A DNA stretch of 34,618 nt, from assembly GCA_947627455.1 (NCBI GenBank), contig CANQWC010000026.1, positions 1 to 34,618 of the forward strand. Reading direction: 5' to 3'. Of this stretch, positions 23,964 to 31,901 are shown piece after piece (position 1 is the first letter of the stretch; every line of letters starts with the position of its first letter). The position numbers were made by a program, and so were the translations under genes. This DNA comes from an uncultured Clostridia bacterium. Lineage in GTDB: Bacteria > Bacillota > Clostridia > Oscillospirales > Ruminococcaceae. The notes beneath the pieces were generated by a model. It made no database searches. It was not told the DNA's origin and saw only the letters and a list, made by a program, of their open reading frames with translations.

Positions 23964-24076
23964 TTATCTGTCTTCCTTTCGGTAATATTATCCTGATGAA
24001 TCGGCATGCTAAATCGAAGCTTCGCCCAAAGCTTCATATACTCTTTGATGAAATAATCCCGCTTTTGTGAAAGCAT
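23960..24076 (-). CDS. 38-residue ORF between the T-box and pheS
   Basis: The ORF starts at an ATG with GAGGTGA 6 nt upstream and ends in a TGA that overlaps the pheS ATG (ATGA). The product starts MLSQKRDYFIKEYMKLWAKL and ends HQDNITERKTDK: basic, with an amphipathic aromatic helix. It lies downstream of the T-box terminator, so it is made only on readthrough. I do not recognise it. It could be a small protein or a translational lead-in for pheS. Confidence 0.55.
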   Translation of the reverse strand: MLSQKRDYFIKEYMKLWAKLRFSMPIHQDNITERKTDK

Positions 24077-24089
24077 AATTCTCACCTCA

Positions 24090-24334
24090 AACAAAAAATG
24101 CCCCGAAAACGGGACATAACAGACGCTATGCTTATAAACCACCCATTATTCAGGGAGCCGACACTCCCGCCCGCGTTAACGCCGCGGAATCGTTCCCGCC
24201 TACAACACAAAAGCTTCAGCGGGACCGCTCGTGAGTGAACTTCGGCCGTTCGGAAAATAGGGCCGTTCCAGCTCATGCGGCCCCTCTCTTGAAGTCCTTG
24301 CGGCTTACTCTCTCAGTCATCGCGTTTGACATCA
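24090..24334 (-). ncRNA. T-box riboswitch (Phe) controlling pheST
   Basis: The minus-strand leader has an AGAGAGTAAG (AGTA-type) motif after the start, a stem I with AGAGAGGGG...GAGCTGG, and a specifier loop reading GAAGTTCACTC, whose TTC (24239-24237) is the Phe codon. The T-box bulge is TGGGTGGTT (24145-24137); the UGGU can pair with the ACCA end of uncharged tRNA-Phe, whose discriminator is A. A terminator hairpin closes it at 24117-24093. Uncharged tRNA-Phe should favour readthrough into pheST. Confidence 0.9.
24093..24117 (-). terminator. Regulated terminator of the Phe T-box
   Basis: TGTCCCG, TTTT loop, CGGGGCA, then TTTTTT on the minus strand (one wobble/mismatch in the stem). Confidence 0.85.
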
Positions 24335-24340
24335 ATGGCT

Positions 24341-24369
24341 ATTCTACCACATTTTTTCAAAGATTTCAA
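24341..24369 (-). promoter_or_regulatory. Promoter of the T-box-pheST operon
   Basis: TTGAAA (24369-24364), a 17-bp spacer and TAGAAT (24346-24341). The -35 box overlaps the last codons of the upstream gph gene. Confidence 0.82.
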
Positions 24370-25046
24370 CTGTTTTCAGAAAAAATTTTTCCGAGCTCAT
24401 CGACGCTGTCGGCGATGACCTCGGCCCCCGCCTTTTCAAGCGTCTCCCTCGAACGGTAGCCCCATGAACAGGCGATAAGACCGACGCCCGCGTTCCTTGC
24501 GGTCATGATGTCGGTGTCAGAATCTCCGACGTGAAGCGTTGTCTCGGGCGTTTCGCCGAGGGCGCTTATTATTCTCAGCTCGCCCGTCGGGTCGGGCTTT
24601 CTCGGCGTATTCTCGCCGCTGCCCTCGACAACATCAAAAATACCGCCGAAGAATTTTTCGATAAGCCCCTTGGTGAAAGGGTCGGGCTTGTTCGAGAGCA
24701 CCGCAAGCTTGTACCCCTTATTTTTTAAACTTTCGAGGAGTTCGGTGATGCCGCTGTAAGGCAGGGTTTTGTCGGCATAGTGCTCGGCATACCGCAGATT
24801 AAAGCTGTCATGGACCTTTTTGACCGTCTCGGGGTCTTTATGCCCGTCGGGCAGGGCGCGCTCGATGAGCTTTAAAACGCCATTTCCGACAAAGCTTGTG
24901 ACCTCTTCGCGGGTTCGCGGCGAAAAGCCGTGCTCATTAAGGGCAAAGCAGACGGCGTCGGTGAGGTCGTCGATGGTGTTGAGAATCGTGCCGTCAAGGT
25001 CAAAAACTATCAGCCCGATTTTATGAGAAAAATGTGTGCTCGACAA
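24366..25046 (-). CDS. gph: HAD-superfamily hydrolase, phosphoglycolate phosphatase-like
   Basis: A 226-residue cytosolic phosphatase. HAD motif I is FDLDGT (Asp16 nucleophile, Asp18), motif II is LAVLSNK near 115-121, motif III the Lys in RKPDP near 150 and motif IV GDSDTD near 173-178. A helical cap domain lies between motifs I and II, as in Gph/PpaX. The start is TTG at 25046, with GGAG about 9 nt upstream; the gene overlaps the end of mntP by 26 nt. It is the last gene of tgt-mntP-gph. Substrate (phosphoglycolate, pyrophosphate or other) is not certain. Confidence 0.87.
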   Translation of the reverse strand: MSSTHFSHKIGLIVFDLDGTILNTIDDLTDAVCFALNEHGFSPRTREEVTSFVGNGVLKLIERALPDGHKDPETVKKVHDSFNLRYAEHYADKTLPYSGITELLESLKNKGYKLAVLSNKPDPFTKGLIEKFFGGIFDVVEGSGENTPRKPDPTGELRIISALGETPETTLHVGDSDTDIMTARNAGVGLIACSWGYRSRETLEKAGAEVIADSVDELGKIFSENS

Positions 25047-25590
25047 AAATTTTCACTCCAATCCCGATGAGAATAAGCCCGCCGACAAGCTGAGCCTTGT
25101 TGTTGAGAAAATCGCCAGACTTTTTGCCGATGAATACCCCAGCAAAGGCGATGACAAAGGTAGTTGCGGCTATCAGAAGCGCGGAAATGAGCATCTTCTG
25201 CCAATCAAGCAACGCCGCAAGGGAGACACCGACGGCAAGGGCGTCGATAGAGGTGGCCACGCCCTGAACTATCAGCTCGCCGAGGCCGAGACGACCCGCG
25301 GGCTGAGAATCTTCGCCGCCCTTTAAGCTGTCAAAGACCATCTTTCCGCCGATGTAGCCCAAAAGTATCAGCGCGATGATGTGGTCGAAGCGCTCAATAT
25401 ATCTTGCGAATGTCGAGCCGAGCGCATAGCCGAACGTCGGCATTAGCCCCTGAAACGCCCCGAAGCACAGGCCGCACATCAGCGCGGTTTTAAGGGCGTT
25501 TTCGCGGCGGCACATGCCGTTTGTCACCGACACCGCAAAGGCGTCGGCCGAAAGACCTATGCCGATAAGAAAGATCTCGTAAAACGTCAT
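25021..25590 (-). CDS. mntP: Manganese efflux pump MntP
   Basis: A 189-residue membrane protein with six helices. The two repeat signatures GLSADAFAVSVTNG (12-25) and SIDALAVGVSLA (about 113-124), carrying membrane-embedded acidic residues, define MntP/DUF204 Mn(II) exporters. It starts 17 nt after tgt with a GAGGG site. I find no yybP-ykoY Mn riboswitch upstream, so expression probably follows the tgt promoter. Confidence 0.92.
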   Translation of the reverse strand: MTFYEIFLIGIGLSADAFAVSVTNGMCRRENALKTALMCGLCFGAFQGLMPTFGYALGSTFARYIERFDHIIALILLGYIGGKMVFDSLKGGEDSQPAGRLGLGELIVQGVATSIDALAVGVSLAALLDWQKMLISALLIAATTFVIAFAGVFIGKKSGDFLNNKAQLVGGLILIGIGVKIFVEHTFFS

Positions 25591-25607
25591 TTATAAACCC
25601 TCGGACT

Positions 25608-26747
<1,140 letters not shown>

Positions 26748-26769
26748 TCACCTTTTGTCTTTTTTGACA

Positions 26770-26798
26770 ATTATCTCACAAATAAATCTTCTTGTCAA
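26770..26798 (-). promoter_or_regulatory. Promoter of tgt-mntP-gph
   Basis: TTGACA (26798-26793), a 17-bp spacer and GATAAT (26775-26770). Its -35 box is 2 bp from the -35 box of the divergent tRNA promoter. Confidence 0.87.
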
Positions 26799-26800
26799 CC

Positions 26801-26829
26801 TTGACAAAACCGAAATTATGGTTTATACT
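26801..26829 (+). promoter_or_regulatory. Promoter of tRNA-Val
   Basis: TTGACA (26801-26806), a 17-bp spacer and TATACT (26824-26829), 20 bp before the mature 5' end. Confidence 0.87.
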
Positions 26830-26848
26830 GTCTTTATGCTCTTTGAGC

Positions 26849-26925
26849 GGAAACTTAGCTCAGCCGGTCAGAGCGCCTGCTTCACACGCAGGAGGTCGGC
26901 GGTTCGAGCCCGCCAGCTTCCACCA
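26849..26925 (+). tRNA. tRNA-Val (anticodon CAC)
   Basis: A 77-nt cloverleaf with encoded CCA. D-stem GCTC/GAGC; anticodon stem CCTGC/GCAGG with loop TTCACAC (anticodon CAC at 26883-26885, reading GUG); T-stem GGCGG/CCGCC with loop TTCGAGC. The acceptor stem GGAAACT/AGCTTCC has one A-C mismatch at position 5-68. Confidence 0.93.
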
Positions 26926-26933
26926 AAACACCC

Positions 26934-26960
26934 GAAAGCCCCTGTTACGGGGGCTTTTGG
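26934..26960 (+). terminator. Terminator of tRNA-Val
   Basis: AAAGCCCC and GGGGCTTT form the stem with a TGTTACG-type loop, ending in TTTTGG, 10 nt past CCA. Confidence 0.75.
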
Positions 26961-27210
26961 CGTTTAATAGCAAAAAGCGCAGAGGCATGATTATATACGT
27001 CAATTCGGAAAGCTGCTCCGCAGGGTGAATGAGCGAATGCTCTGTTTAATTATCGGGCCGCAGAATCAGCGGCGGTAGGTCAGAAGATCTGACGAAATAT
27101 TGCGTTAAGCACGCGGCCGAAAATCGGCGAAAGGCGGCGGTTATCATGATAATCAAGCCGAGCGCAAAAAATTGCGGAGAACAGCTTTCACTAATACTCC
27201 CGAAAACGGC

Positions 27211-27239
27211 AAAAGTTGCACGGTTTCGTGCAACTTTTT
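27211..27239. terminator. Orphan bidirectional terminator-like hairpin
   Basis: A perfect 12-bp stem AAAAGTTGCACG/CGTGCAACTTTT with a GTTT loop and a T-run. No gene upstream on either strand ends here; on the plus strand a transcript from the 27.0-kb region, if any, would stop. Confidence 0.65.
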
Positions 27240-27427
27240 GAAAAATTTTTTGAAAATGGGGGTTGGAGTCCGAAAAATTGGACGGGAAGGGGACGCGCAT
27301 GGAACACCTGAGAAGGTATTCGGCTGGGCGAGGTTTTTTAAAGTCGGGAGACTGCGGGTAATCATACAAATGTCTTAATGTCGGGGAGCCCTGCAGGTAA
27401 TCGCTCACTACCATAAGAATAGATAAA

Positions 27428-27706
27428 TCGGGGGCACCCTGCGGGTTCCCCCGAACCCCCTCCGCTACCAGCCGCCTCGCTTCGCTCGGCGGCGGGAAAA
27501 TTTTTGAGCTGGCGCTCAAAAATCGGGGGAGACCCCTGACGAGGGTCTCCCCCACGCGAAAACAATTCACCGGATTGTTTTCGCTCCCCTTCCTGCGTTT
27601 CGCTTACGCTTTTTTTGGAGTATTTCGCGACTGCAGTCGCGACGAGGGGCTCTGCCCCCTCGACCCCTGCAAGCCTTTTGAGAAAGGCTTGAGCGAAAAC
27701 TTTTAA
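27428..27706. repeat. Hairpin-array repeat, copy 2
   Basis: Consecutive inverted repeats: GGGGGCACC/GGTTCCCCC-type, GCCGCC/GGCGGC, ATTTTTGAG/CTCAAAAAT, GGGGGAGACCC/GGGTCTCCCCC, GCGAAAACAAT/ATTGTTTTCGC, TCGCGACTGCAGTCGCGA (27628-27645 region), GAGGGG/CCCCTC and CAAGCCTTT/AAAGGCTTG. The part 27625-27706 is homologous to 4240-4327 and ends in the same GAAAACTTTT. Confidence 0.75.
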
Positions 27707-27741
27707 ATCTTGAAATGAAAACCACGCTTTATTTCTCTGCG

Positions 27742-28007
27742 GATACCGCCACAAGCGGGCTCCCATGAACGCGGTTTTTGTCCAAGAGGACAAGCGGGCG
27801 AACGTTCATGCCCGCGAAATCCGATTGGCTGCAAAAACCGTCTTTCATTGAACGCTGGGTTTTGTCTGCAAGCACAAGTGCCCAATGCTAAACTGACACG
27901 ACACGCACTCTCTCAAGTTTCTCAACTCTCGGAGACCGCGTAAGCGGGCTCCCATGAACGCTGGGCTTTGTCTGCGAGCACAAGTGCCCAATCCGAAACG
28001 GGCACGA
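27742..28007 (+). repeat. Three degenerate direct repeats
   Basis: Three units share parts of the pattern GACCGC-AAGCGGGCTCCC-ATGAACGC-GGG-TTTGTCTGC-AGCACAAGTGCCCAAT: 27742-27781 (first half), 27846-27900 (second half) and 27931-28007 (both). Each has a GCAC/GTGC-type inverted repeat. The function is unknown. Confidence 0.6.
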
Positions 28008-28039
28008 AGTGCGAGCAGCAACAAAACCAGCTTTCATTC

Positions 28040-28068
28040 TTGACTTATCCCTCGCAAAATGGTATACT
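28040..28068 (+). promoter_or_regulatory. Promoter of the GH13 gene
   Basis: TTGACT (28040-28045), a 17-bp spacer and TATACT (28063-28068), with AAGGAG (28088-28093) before the ATG at 28102. Confidence 0.85.
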
Positions 28069-28101
28069 TTTTCGGTCAGATTATTTTAAGGAGACTTGGC
28101 T

Positions 28102-29415
28102 ATGTGGGCTTATGAAAGCGTTTTCTATCAGATCTATCCGCTCGGGTTTTGCGGGGCGCCGTTTGAAAACGACGGCGTTGCCGAGCACCGAATTCTCAAA
28201 GTCATCGACTGGATACCGCATATGAAAAGGCTCGGCGTCAACGCGGTCTACTTCTCGCCCGTCTTTGAGTCGGATACGCACGGCTACAACACTCGCGACT
28301 ACCGAAAAATCGACGTAAGGCTCGGCACCGACGAGGACTTCGCGAAAGTGTGCGGGGCGCTTCACGAGAACGGCATCAAAATCGTTCTTGACGGAGTATT
28401 CAACCACGTCGGGCGAGGCTTCGGACCTTTTCTTGATGTCCTCAGAAACCGCGAAGGTTCGCGCTATGTCGGCTGGTTCAACAGAATCGACTTCGGCGGA
28501 AACTCGCCCTACAACGACGGCCTCTGGTACGAGGGCTGGGAGGGCAACTATGACCTTGTGAAGCTCAACCTGAGAAACGACGAGGTCGTGAATTACCTTC
28601 TTGAGAGCGTCAGATCATGGGTCGAAAAGTTCGACATCGACGGTCTCAGGCTCGACGTCGCCTATTGCCTCGACGAAAACTTTTTGGTGAGGCTTCGGCA
28701 GTTTACCGAGCAGCTCAAGCCCGATTTCTGGCTTCTCGGCGAGATGCTCCACGGAGACTACAACAGGCTGGTCAACGACCGAATGCTCCACTCGGCGACA
28801 AATTACGAATGCTACAAGGGGCTCTTCAGCAGCTTCAACAGCATGAATATGTTCGAGATAGTTCACTCGCTTCTGAGGCAGTTCGGCCCCGAAAATTGGG
28901 TCCTCTACAAGGGCAAGCATATGCTCAGCTTTGTCGACAATCACGACGTGACAAGGGTCGCGAGCATTCTCAATAACCCGCGCCATCTCCCTCTGATTTA
29001 TGCCCTCGCGTTCGGTATGCCCGGCATCCCCTGCGTTTACTACGGCAGCGAATGGGGCGAAAAGGCCGAAAAACGCAGCGGGGACCCCGCTCTTCGGCCC
29101 TGCTTCGACAAACCCGAATGGAATCAGCTCTGCGACTTCATCGCGAGGCTCGCGGAGATTAAAAAATCCTCCGAAGCGCTTAACTACGGCGCTTTTAGGT
29201 CGGTGCTGCTCACGAACAGACAGTGCATCTTCGAGAGAAAAAGCGAGCATGAGAGAGTCATGGTCGCAATCAACGCCGACGAAAACGACTTCACCGCTCA
29301 CTTCGACGCGGGCTGCGGCACCGCCGAAGAGCTCATCACGGGAACAAAACATGATTTCGGCGGCGGCAGCGTTATCAAGGCTTACTCGGCCGAGATTTGG
29401 CGAATGGAAATATAA
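28102..29415 (+). CDS. GH13 alpha-amylase family protein (cyclomaltodextrinase/neopullulanase-like)
   Basis: A 437-residue cytosolic glycoside hydrolase (no signal peptide) acting on alpha-glucans or maltodextrins. GH13 conserved regions: DGVFNHVG (97-104), GLRLDVAY with nucleophile Asp185, LLGEMLHG with acid/base Glu214 and FVDNHD with Asp282. It lacks the N-terminal domain of classical neopullulanases (about 580-590 residues), so it is a short form; some short GH13 proteins of this type are transferases or phosphorylases. The ATG at 28102 is preferred to the upstream in-frame TTG because of AAGGAG spacing. It is monocistronic; only a hairpin without T-run lies downstream. Confidence 0.88.
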   Translation: MWAYESVFYQIYPLGFCGAPFENDGVAEHRILKVIDWIPHMKRLGVNAVYFSPVFESDTHGYNTRDYRKIDVRLGTDEDFAKVCGALHENGIKIVLDGVFNHVGRGFGPFLDVLRNREGSRYVGWFNRIDFGGNSPYNDGLWYEGWEGNYDLVKLNLRNDEVVNYLLESVRSWVEKFDIDGLRLDVAYCLDENFLVRLRQFTEQLKPDFWLLGEMLHGDYNRLVNDRMLHSATNYECYKGLFSSFNSMNMFEIVHSLLRQFGPENWVLYKGKHMLSFVDNHDVTRVASILNNPRHLPLIYALAFGMPGIPCVYYGSEWGEKAEKRSGDPALRPCFDKPEWNQLCDFIARLAEIKKSSEALNYGAFRSVLLTNRQCIFERKSEHERVMVAINADENDFTAHFDAGCGTAEELITGTKHDFGGGSVIKAYSAEIWRMEI

Positions 29416-29538
29416 ATCAAGCCATGTAAAGGGGCGCGCGAACCGATAATTTTTCTGAACGCGCGGCGGAGACATCACAAAGAATGACAGCAAAGACATA
29501 AAAAGGAAAATTTCGACAAAACTTTTTGAAAAAAAGGC

Positions 29539-29567
29539 TTGACAAAAGCCCGCGGATATGATATTAT
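29539..29567 (+). promoter_or_regulatory. Promoter of the initiator tRNA
   Basis: TTGACA (29539-29544), a 17-bp spacer and TATTAT (29562-29567), 24 bp before the mature tRNA. Confidence 0.83.
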
Positions 29568-29591
29568 AGTCAAGCGTTAAGCGCATTATAT

Positions 29592-29667
<76 letters not shown>

Positions 29668-29670
29668 AGC

Positions 29671-29725
29671 GTAAACCGCCTATTTAAGCCATTTTACAAG
29701 GTTTGAATAAGCGGTTTATTTTTAT
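29671..29725 (+). terminator. Terminator of the initiator tRNA
   Basis: TAAACCGC and GCGGTTTA form the outer stem, extended by CTATTTAA/TTGAATAA with mismatches, then ATTTTTAT. Confidence 0.7.
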
Positions 29726-29780
29726 ATATTAACGAATTTCAAGGGCAAAAATTCAACAATAATTCAACTCGGCTTGAATT

Positions 29781-30974
29781 TTACGCCTTTTTAGAAATGA
29801 TGTCGCCCAGCAAGTCGGCGTTATGCTTATCGGCCTTTTCTATAGCATGAGCATAGAAATTCATAGTAGTAGACTTTTGAGCATGACCCAGCCGACGTGA
29901 TACCGATGTTATATCTGCTCCCTTATATAGTAAGTATGACCCAGACGAATGACGGAACGCGTGAGGGTTGATGTGTGGTAAATTTTTCCGTTTTGAAAAT
30001 TTCTTTAACCAGTCTGTTACGGAGTCGGGGTGCATAGGCTTTCCGTTATCCTGCGTAAATAAATAGAAGTTAGTGTTTTGACAGTAGCCTTGCAGACGGT
30101 TTATTTCTGAAAGCTGCCATGTGCGATATTCCTTTAACATATCTGTCATAGACTCAGGAATAGAAATATCACGAATAGAAGTAGGCGTTTTGGGCGTTGA
30201 CTCAAACACTCCAAGCTCAGGCGAATAGAGGATACTATTCCGAATATGTATGATACCCTCATTAAAGTCTACGTCCTGCCAGTGCAGACCCAGCACCTCA
30301 CCGCGCCGCGCACCTGTTACTATTAAAAGAGTTACAAGAGTGCGCCAACGAATTGGCTCATCTGCCAGAGCGGCGACTATTTCATCAAGCTGCTCAGGCT
30401 CAAAATATGCAACCTCTTTACGTCTAACCTTTGGCGGTGTGGCTCAACTTGCCGCATTATAAGGAATAAGCATTTCACGAACGGCCTGTTCAAGAATAGT
30501 GGATATAACTCGGTGATGTTCAAGGACTGTTTTCGGGGATAACGCTCCCCCGCGTTTATTGACCCCAGACTTAGAAAGTTCATCATATAAACTATTGAGC
30601 ATATCAGGCCTTATGTCCTTTAATTTGACGTGTCCTATAACGGGGTTTATCCGCTGCAATAGTTCCCGATAACGCTGCGCCGTCAACGGTTTTAGCTCCC
30701 CACGCTGCTCCCTCATATTGACAACATACTCGGCGTAAGCGTCGAACCGTAACCGCGTATCTGTAGCCACTCCGTCCTTAATTTGCTTTTCAAAGACGGC
30801 CGCAGTTGCCACGGCCTTTTGTTTTGCCGTCTTTTCGCTCCACCCCTGCTCCACAGGAAAAGTCAAAGTCGCAGGTTTTAGCTGCTCCCCCATAGAATTG
30901 CGCCCACGGTAAACGCGAATACTAAATGAAATTAACTTTCCGTCTTTATCGCGCCTCTCTTGAATATTTGCCAT
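29781..30974 (-). pseudogene. int: Tyrosine integrase with one in-frame TGA
   Basis: The frame is open from ATG 30974 to 29781 (397 codons) except a single TGA at 30446-30444, after ...LIPYNAAS. The frame continues without a shift as ATPPKVRRKEVAYFEPEQL. The context suggests CGA (Arg) changed to TGA. N-terminal SAM-like and core-binding domains (1-176) precede the catalytic domain: TGARRGE (first Arg), HAFRHSSGSYL (HxxR) and the nucleophile Tyr in TTMNFYAHA. All catalytic residues lie after the stop. Other genes here use TGA as stop, so recoding is unlikely. Downstream internal starts could express a catalytic fragment, but a full integrase is not expected. Confidence 0.85.
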
Positions 30975-31000
30975 AGCATTATCACGCTCCTTTAATTTAT

Positions 31001-31029
31001 ATTATACTTTATATCACGCCAAAAGTCAA
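31001..31029 (-). promoter_or_regulatory. Promoter of the integrase
   Basis: TTGACT (31029-31024), a 17-bp spacer and TATAAT (31006-31001), with AAAGGAG 12 nt before the ATG. Confidence 0.82.
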
Positions 31030-31062
31030 GACTAAACAAAAAACAACACTATATAATAAAGC

Positions 31063-31100
31063 ACAATATATTGTATCAGGGATAATGTCGCGTATACCCT
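31063..31100. promoter_or_regulatory. Candidate operators between divergent promoters
   Basis: A perfect 12-bp palindrome ACAATATATTGT (31063-31074) and an imperfect one AGGGATA-N8-TATACCCT (31078-31100) lie between the integrase and excisionase promoters. The regulator is not identified. Confidence 0.45.
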
Positions 31101-31163
31101 ATATCGGCATTTTGCACAAAATAGAGCGACTTTTTTGTACACCTGTTTTATTAAAAAAGGGGG

Positions 31164-31191
31164 TTGACATAATATAAAAAGGTGCTAAAAT
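31164..31191 (+). promoter_or_regulatory. Promoter of the element's rightward operon
   Basis: TTGACA (31164-31169), a 16-bp spacer and TAAAAT (31186-31191). The transcript would begin near 31198, at the foot of a long hairpin. Confidence 0.8.
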
Positions 31192-31200
31192 AATAGTTAG

Positions 31201-31266
31201 AAAGGACATCAAAAAATGAGTGGATAAGAGGAGAAATTTTCCACTTGTTTTTGGCGTGTCCTTTTT
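31201..31266 (+). terminator. Leader hairpin / attenuator before the excisionase gene
   Basis: AAAGGACA (31201-31208) pairs with TGTCCTTT (31257-31264); an inner A-rich/T-rich segment and AGTGGA/TCCACT (31219-31224/31240-31245) extend the stem. TTTTATTTTATTT follows. It lies between promoter and first gene, so it could end transcription after about 65 nt. ATGAGTGGATAA inside it is a three-codon ORF preceded by AAAGGA. Confidence 0.6.
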
Positions 31267-31288
31267 ATTTTATTTAAGGAGGTTTATT

Positions 31289-31483
31289 ATGAACGAAACC
31301 GAAACCAGCAGACCACCAACAGCTCCGCAGATGTTGACCATCAGGCAGGTGGCTAAAACAGGGCTACTAAGCGAACACGCGCTCAGGCTCTTAGCAAAGC
31401 AAAATAAATTACCTGCTATCCAAATTGGCACAAAGCTATTAGTCAATTACTCTAAACTTTGTGAGCAGTTGCAAAACCTTTGA
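31289..31483 (+). CDS. Excisionase-like / helix-turn-helix protein
   Basis: A 64-residue DNA-binding protein with the MerR/excisionase pattern LTIRQVAKTGLLSEHALRLLAKQNKLPAIQIGTKLLVNYSKLCEQL (winged helix-turn-helix followed by a wing). The ATG at 31289 has AAGGAGGT 6 nt upstream; the frame is open further 5' but only through the leader hairpin. As the first gene opposite the integrase, it is the likely directionality factor or AlpA-like regulator of the element. Confidence 0.78.
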   Translation: MNETETSRPPTAPQMLTIRQVAKTGLLSEHALRLLAKQNKLPAIQIGTKLLVNYSKLCEQLQNL

Positions 31484-31497
31484 AAGGAGGCGAAACG

Positions 31498-31707
31498 ATG
31501 ACAGAAAACGGAAAAAAAGCAAGGAACGCATATTACCGCGCATGGTATGCAGCGCACCCCGAAAAGGCCGCTGAATATTCAAGAAAGTGGCGCGATAAGA
31601 ACCCCGAGAAAGTACGGCGAAGTGCTAAAGTTTGGAAAGAAAAAAATTCCGACTACATCAAAAAATATCAGGAAAACTACTGGAACAAGAAAGGAGAAGA
31701 ATTATGA
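31498..31707 (+). CDS. Small basic phage-type protein (YYRAWYAAHPEK)
   Basis: A 69-residue Lys/Tyr/Trp-rich protein with repeated (Y/E)YxRxWxxxNPEK segments (NAYYRAWYAAHPEKAAEYSRKWRD...). Similar short proteins occur in phages and ICEs; their function is unknown to me, though the basic repeats suggest nucleic-acid binding. AAAGGAGG precedes the ATG at 31498, 14 nt after the excisionase stop. The stop overlaps the next ATG (ATGA). Confidence 0.75.
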   Translation: MTENGKKARNAYYRAWYAAHPEKAAEYSRKWRDKNPEKVRRSAKVWKEKNSDYIKKYQENYWNKKGEEL

Positions 31708-31901
31708 AAAATATCGAAATTAAAGAAGCTTTAAAAAATACAGGCGTAACACATGAGGAATTAGCAGGTGCTTTAAGGACTGACAAAAAGACCCTTGAAA
31801 ACAGGCTTTATAGGCGTGAACTTTCGGCCATTGAGAAAGCTCACCTGCTCAAAGCTATAGACCAAGTGGGGGCGAGGAAATTTGAACGAAATAACTCTTG
31901 A
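31704..31901 (+). CDS. Small helix-turn-helix protein
   Basis: A 65-residue protein; NTGVTHEELAGALRTDKKTLENRLYRRELSAIEKAHLLKAI looks like a minimal XRE-type HTH. The ATG at 31704 overlaps the previous stop by 4 nt and has AAGGAGAAG upstream. It overlaps the start of the ATPase gene by 20 nt. Possibly a regulator of the element. Confidence 0.7.
   Translation: MKNIEIKEALKNTGVTHEELAGALRTDKKTLENRLYRRELSAIEKAHLLKAIDQVGARKFERNNS

Larger units (their letters stand above)
26961..28035. repeat. Gene-free repeat island
   Basis: This 1.1-kb stretch holds no convincing gene: long minus-strand frames through it are made of palindromic repeats and lack family features. It contains GTCAGA/TCTGAC (about 27078-27092), an orphan terminator (27211-27239), three degenerate copies of (G/A)TCGGGG-N-CTGCGGGT (near 27343, 27379 and 27428), a run of hairpins (27428-27706) and three copies of a longer direct repeat (27742-28007). 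Confidence 0.7.

Noticed and set aside
25591-25607. yybP-ykoY manganese riboswitch before mntP
   Set aside because: Only 17 nt separate tgt and mntP, and no riboswitch fold is possible there.
27046-27793. Minus-strand ORFs of 143-174 codons in the repeat island
   Set aside because: They are built from palindromic repeats, have no ribosome site and give low-complexity protein.
27343-28007. CRISPR array
   Set aside because: Repeat units differ in length and sequence, spacing is irregular, and no cas genes are present.
30444-30446. TGA in the integrase as a recoded codon
   Set aside because: luxS, the kinase, the permease and others here end in TGA, and no selenocysteine or readthrough signal is seen.
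31220-31288. Longer N-terminus for the excisionase-like protein
   Set aside because: The extension translates the leader hairpin; the ATG at 31289 has an AAGGAGGT site.
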